DNA of 5,083 nt from T1SED10-198M sp003554345 [NCBI: Candidatus Sumerlaeota bacterium] (lineage in GTDB: Bacteria; Sumerlaeota; T1SED10-198M): NCBI GenBank assembly GCA_003554345.1, contig PWGE01000444.1, positions 1 to 5,083 on the forward strand, given 5' to 3'. The position numbers and the translations under genes are program-made. Below the pieces are notes generated by a model that was not told the DNA's origin, did no database searches, and saw only the letters and a list, made by a program, of their open reading frames with translations. Positions 2,377-5,083 of the stretch are shown here, piece by piece (position 1 is the first letter of the stretch; each line of letters begins with the position of its first letter).

Positions 2377-5083
2377 ATCCAAGAACATAAGCCCCAGACA
2401 CCTAGTTCTGACTGCCTCAATATAGCCATGATCACTCCTTTTTTTTGGCCTGCCCAGGCTGGCATGGAGATGTTTTTTCATAATCTGGCTACAGAGTTCA
2501 CTAAAAAAGGTCATAATATCAGTCTCTTTGCTCCTGAATATAAAAGCAACTACAAAGAAATTGATGCCGATTATCAGCTTATACGCTTTGAAAAAGTAGA
2601 TGACTTGGCCAGGAACTTCAGCAAAATCCACCAGCAAAGCAGGTTTGACGTAATTCTGGTCCAGTCTGCCTGGCAGGCGGCAAGTATCGCACTGAAGCTG
2701 AAAGAAAAGTTTGGTGTGCCGGTAATTCTCAGAACACACGGCTTAGACATTCAGAAAGATGCAGAGGTCGGCTACGGATGGAGGCTGGACCCGGAAAAAG
2801 ACAAAGTGATTTGCGATAATTTGCGAAGAGTTGATGCCTGTATTGCCATAAGCAGTCATGTCAAAAAAGAAATACAGGAAATAGACTCATCAATTCCCGT
2901 CGAAGTAATAAATAACGGTGTGGATACAGAGTACTTCAACCCTGAGAAGAACAACTGGGTATCAAATAAGTTCAATATACCCAGGAAGCATTTTAAAATT
3001 CTTATGGTGGGCAGAAATAACAAAAAGAAGTCTTTCCACCTGGGGTTGGAAGCTTTTGCTCTGGCCCTAAAGCAAAATCCAGATATGACTTTAATTCATG
3101 CCGGGCAACAGGAAAACGGTGTTGACCTAAAAAAGCATGCCAGACAGCTGGGGATATCAGATAACTTTGTACAGACTGGTAAAGTTGATTATTACCAGAT
3201 TAACAAACTGTATCAAAGCTGTGACATCTTCCTCTTTCCCTCCAAGGCCGAAACATTCGGCAGCGTGACTATAGAGGCAATGGCGTGTGGGTTACCGTGC
3301 ATAGAGTTTGATTATGGGGCTAACTGGGATAAAATTGAGCATGGTGTTAACGGCTTTATTATCCCTTATGGGGATACAAACAGCATGTCTGAGCGTATTC
3401 TGGAGTTGGTGTCTGATAAGGACAAGTATAGGGAGTTTTCAGAGAAGGCACGGGAGTATGTGGTTGAGAACTTTAGTTGGGATGCTATTTCGGAGAAGTA
3501 TTTTAGAGCGCTGAAAACATTCGCGAAAAAACAAGATTTTGAAATAAAAGACACTCTGAATTTGAAACAGTGGTTGATTGATACAGAAATTAAATATAGC
3601 GGGTATATTAATAAATTAAAAAGAAGAAAAGTGAGCTCAAGCGATCCACGCACGCCAGAGCAACTTAAAATAGGTGGGATGGTAGGCGGGGACAGGATGA
3701 GTGATTATCATCATGGATATGGTAAATATTATGCTAAATATCTATATCCTTTACTTAACAAAGAAAATCTTACCATTGTAGAATGTGGTGTACTCAAAGG
3801 TACGGGTTTAGCTATCTGGTCAGACTTATTCCCAAAAGCCAGAATAATTGGTTTAGATATAGATTTATCGCATATAAAAGAGAATATAGATTTCTTAGAA
3901 AAGCAAGGTGCATTTCAAAACAATAATATTGAGTTGCATGAGTTTGATCAATTCTTAGACAATAAAAATTTTTTTTCGAAATTATTAGCAAACGATAAAA
4001 TAGATATATTCATAGATGATGGTTGCCATTTTGACGAAGCAATTTTAAAGACCTTAAAATCAGCATCTCCTTTTTTAAATACGAATTTTGTGTATTTTAT
4101 TGAAGACAATAAAGAAGTTCACAAAAAAATAAAGAAAGATTTATCAAATCATAATATTAAAAATTATGGTAAATTAACGATAATATTCCCACAATGTTCA
4201 ACATATGAACATAATATTAACAGCAACCGATCTGATAATAACAAAGAAGAACTTGTTAAAGTACAAGAAAGATTAAAAAATATTTATCAGGAAACAGAAC
4301 GTGCTGCGAAATTGCTTGGGTATGTACCAGATATATTGTCACCATGTTCATTTAACGAAAAGTTGTTGTGGAAGAAATTTTTTGACAGAAATCCACTCTT
4401 ACCCAAAACTGCTGATAAAGTGCTGGTGAAAGATTTTGTCAACGAAGTTTTAGGTAAGAACAAAGCTCAAGAGATATTAGTTCCTACATTATATGCTACC
4501 AAGGACCCATCTACTATTCCATTTGAAAGATTAAAACTACCATATATAATAAAGACAAATCACTCTTCAGGTTTAAACATAATAATTGATAAAGAAAGGA
4601 AGGTCGAGCCAGCCAAGATAGTAGAAAAATTAAAAAACTGGCTTAGTATTCAATATGGTCAAGTAAAATTTGAATGGTTATATAAGCATATCACACCTCA
4701 GGTAATCATTGAACCTCTTTTATTAGACAAAGATGGACAAGTACCTTTTGATTATAAGTTTTTCATTTTTCATGGAAAATGTAAGCTTATACAGGTTGAT
4801 TTTGATAGGTTTACAAACCATTCGAGGTCGTTATTTGATGAGTACTGGAATTGGCTAGATGTAAGCCTAAAGTTTAAAAAAGGACGATGGATAAAAAGAC
4901 CGGATTATTTGAATGACATGGTCAGCATAGCAGAATCACTAGGTAAACATTTTGATTTTGCCAGAGTAGATCTATACATCCTGGAAAACAAAATATATTT
5001 TGGAGAAATTACACACTATCCAGCCTCAGGCGCTGGGCAATTTACGCCTAAATCTTTTGACTTTGAATTGGGTAAGAAATGGA
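1132..5083 (+). CDS. Giant multidomain protein: FkbM-like / GT4 glycosyltransferase / SAM methyltransferase / TupA-like ATP-grasp (3' end outside window)
   Basis: One frame stays open for 1317 complete codons and continues past the window. Four domains can be read in order. Residues 1-190 are a degenerate FkbM-type methyltransferase fold with a helical tail to about 415. Residues 429-795 are a GT4 GT-B glycosyltransferase with E707-x7-E715. Residues 844-1020 are a second class I SAM-methyltransferase-like domain. Residues 1060-1317 are a nearly complete TupA-like ATP-grasp domain. No signal peptide or transmembrane helix is evident, so it should be cytoplasmic. The combination suggests transfer of a sugar, its methylation, and ATP-dependent addition of an amino acid or other acyl group during surface glycan assembly or protein glycosylation; acceptor and donor are unknown. 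The start is chosen from the Shine-Dalgarno and the onset of family homology. The ATP-grasp domain reaches its usual last motif, so the stop is probably close beyond 5083 unless another domain follows. GC drops sharply after residue 795. Confidence 0.92.
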   Translation, partial: MADTWKVKIKDNLQIVVPADISNQTTYVLLEQEDWYEPEIEFIRILSEPDFTALDMNTGCGIYALTLANEMDGRGKVVALNPDEHFQQSVEANKLQGLISTEQGEGGFDFIRLGDTEPDRDLLSQGDPLIMFPATENNIRFFQDQGLKLYKHIPALNILAPYTEDYTPSILFACSQERAARLEQDELLVFQPEQEVPAHLKWQDVMHAWPFARGQMQRWQGEAVDTEYQTALNTFLSSMDKDHDLSARYSLLKQSLNLFNALQDEHIANTLALIRINSDLGYREQAATLANQFLQGIGKTLTLKMDRPFVSPSSAFDLRPVKEDLGKWLSAAIMYALETQRAYTSYHNPQEHIPVLSQANKLPDTPLEIQRRLALCAMRIGKNVNIQPSSRLLTDEHMNPGVWRELGGVAPTDNNIQEHKPQTPSSDCLNIAMITPFFWPAQAGMEMFFHNLATEFTKKGHNISLFAPEYKSNYKEIDADYQLIRFEKVDDLARNFSKIHQQSRFDVILVQSAWQAASIALKLKEKFGVPVILRTHGLDIQKDAEVGYGWRLDPEKDKVICDNLRRVDACIAISSHVKKEIQEIDSSIPVEVINNGVDTEYFNPEKNNWVSNKFNIPRKHFKILMVGRNNKKKSFHLGLEAFALALKQNPDMTLIHAGQQENGVDLKKHARQLGISDNFVQTGKVDYYQINKLYQSCDIFLFPSKAETFGSVTIEAMACGLPCIEFDYGANWDKIEHGVNGFIIPYGDTNSMSERILELVSDKDKYREFSEKAREYVVENFSWDAISEKYFRALKTFAKKQDFEIKDTLNLKQWLIDTEIKYSGYINKLKRRKVSSSDPRTPEQLKIGGMVGGDRMSDYHHGYGKYYAKYLYPLLNKENLTIVECGVLKGTGLAIWSDLFPKARIIGLDIDLSHIKENIDFLEKQGAFQNNNIELHEFDQFLDNKNFFSKLLANDKIDIFIDDGCHFDEAILKTLKSASPFLNTNFVYFIEDNKEVHKKIKKDLSNHNIKNYGKLTIIFPQCSTYEHNINSNRSDNNKEELVKVQERLKNIYQETERAAKLLGYVPDILSPCSFNEKLLWKKFFDRNPLLPKTADKVLVKDFVNEVLGKNKAQEILVPTLYATKDPSTIPFERLKLPYIIKTNHSSGLNIIIDKERKVEPAKIVEKLKNWLSIQYGQVKFEWLYKHITPQVIIEPLLLDKDGQVPFDYKFFIFHGKCKLIQVDFDRFTNHSRSLFDEYWNWLDVSLKFKKGRWIKRPDYLNDMVSIAESLGKHFDFARVDLYILENKIYFGEITHYPASGAGQFTPKSFDFELGKKW
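2416..3516 (+). other. Domain 2 of the giant protein: GT4-type GT-B glycosyltransferase (residues 429-795)
   Basis: The domain opens with LNIAMITPFFWPAQAGMEMF, equivalent to the P..GG.E loop of GT4 enzymes but with AG in place of GG. It continues with KKGHNISLFAPE, R534-T-H-G-L-D539 and N595-G-V-D598 at the start of the second Rossmann half. G627-R628 with K632/K633 are the expected nucleotide-diphosphate contacts. E707-T-F-G-S-V-T-I-E715 is the retaining-GT4 E-x7-E motif, followed by AMACGLPC. VENFSWD near 775 marks the end of the fold. All catalytic landmarks are intact, so this domain is likely active as a retaining transferase using a nucleotide sugar. The sugar cannot be named from sequence. 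Confidence 0.93.
3661..4191 (+). other. Domain 3 of the giant protein: class I SAM methyltransferase-like (macrocin O-MT / CmcI type)
   Basis: Residues 844-1020 begin with a DRMSDYHHGYGKYY approach helix typical of sugar O-methyltransferases of the macrocin/mycinamicin type. Motif I is I-V-E884-C-G886-V-L-K-G890-T-G892, followed by FPKARIIGLDID with D909/D911 at the ribose-binding position. I-D-D962-D963-G964-C-H966 corresponds to the IDDGSH metal/catalytic region of that family. Unlike domain 1, the key residues are kept, so activity is plausible. A likely role is methylation of the sugar handled by the preceding domain; this is inference. Cephalosporin-hydroxylase-type (CmcI) proteins share the fold, so the exact reaction is open. 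Confidence 0.75.
4309..5082 (+). other. Domain 4 of the giant protein: TupA-like ATP-grasp (residues 1060-1317, end not reached)
   Basis: The landmarks occur in the family order: F1074-N-E-K near the start, D1095-K1096, Y-I-I-K1141-T-N-H-S-S-G1147 as the ATP-binding lysine and glycine-rich strand, D1207-Y-K-F-F, F-D-R, R1278-V-D-L-Y1282, and F1290-G-E1292-I-T-H-Y-P. These match the TupA-like ATP-grasp family (Pfam ATPgrasp_TupA as I recall it), named for a teichuronopeptide synthesis protein. Such enzymes activate a carboxylate with ATP and join it to an amine. The metal-binding E1292 is present, in contrast to the fragment at 1-285. A charged helical linker (residues about 1036-1060) separates it from the methyltransferase domain. 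Confidence 0.88.

Noticed and set aside
2140-2739. 199-codon open frame on the minus strand
   Set aside because: It lies antisense to the clearly coding end of domain 1 and the start of the GT4 domain, shows no recognisable domain and has no plausible ribosome binding context.
3308-3653. Short frames on both strands over the end of GT4
   Set aside because: They overlap the E-x7-E region and the linker of the giant gene, which is continuous in its own frame.
3510-3720. Possible separate gene start for the methyltransferase and ATP-grasp domains
   Set aside because: ATG codons occur at 3679 and 3697, but no stop precedes them in frame and no strong Shine-Dalgarno is seen, so a fusion is the simpler reading; internal initiation cannot be excluded.

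Overview
The window looks like bacterial accessory DNA from a surface-glycan or glycoprotein locus. All supported coding sequence is on the + strand. The organism cannot be fixed from 5 kb. GC near 50% in the first two thirds, a GxxExxY nuclease among dispersed palindromic repeats, and an FkbM-like/GT4 multidomain protein suggest a Gram-negative such as a Desulfobacterota member; this is a low-confidence inference.

Layout. (1) Positions 1-285 are the 3' end of a gene whose visible start resembles the C-terminus of a TupA-like ATP-grasp ligase. Its last 42 codons lie inside a repeat unit, which also supplies the stop codon. (2) Positions 158-1112 hold three copies of a long imperfect palindromic repeat: unit 1 at 158-350, unit 2 at 757-926, unit 3 at 940-1112. 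Each unit has a right arm of three CTTyGTG-like blocks, a short 5-bp hairpin followed by GGCAAG, and one copy-specific longer hairpin. Units 1 and 3 also have a full left arm; in unit 2 it is cut to 11 nt. (3) Between units 1 and 2 sits a complete 128-residue GxxExxY protein of the PD-(D/E)XK nuclease superfamily (358-744). (4) From 1132 to beyond the window end runs one uninterrupted reading frame of at least 1317 codons. It encodes, in order, a degenerate FkbM-type methyltransferase-like module with a helical tail, a GT4-type GT-B glycosyltransferase, a second class I SAM-methyltransferase-like domain (macrocin O-methyltransferase/CmcI type), and a TupA-like ATP-grasp domain.

How it fits together. 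Sugar transfer, methylation and ATP-dependent ligation in one polypeptide point to building or decorating a surface polysaccharide, or glycosylating a protein. The gene upstream of the repeats ends in a related ATP-grasp module, so the locus probably carries several such proteins. Inside the giant gene, base composition drops from about 45-50% GC to about 30% just after the glycosyltransferase domain, as if the last two domains were acquired separately. The repeat/nuclease cluster is the least explained part of the window and looks like a self-contained element lodged between two glycan genes.
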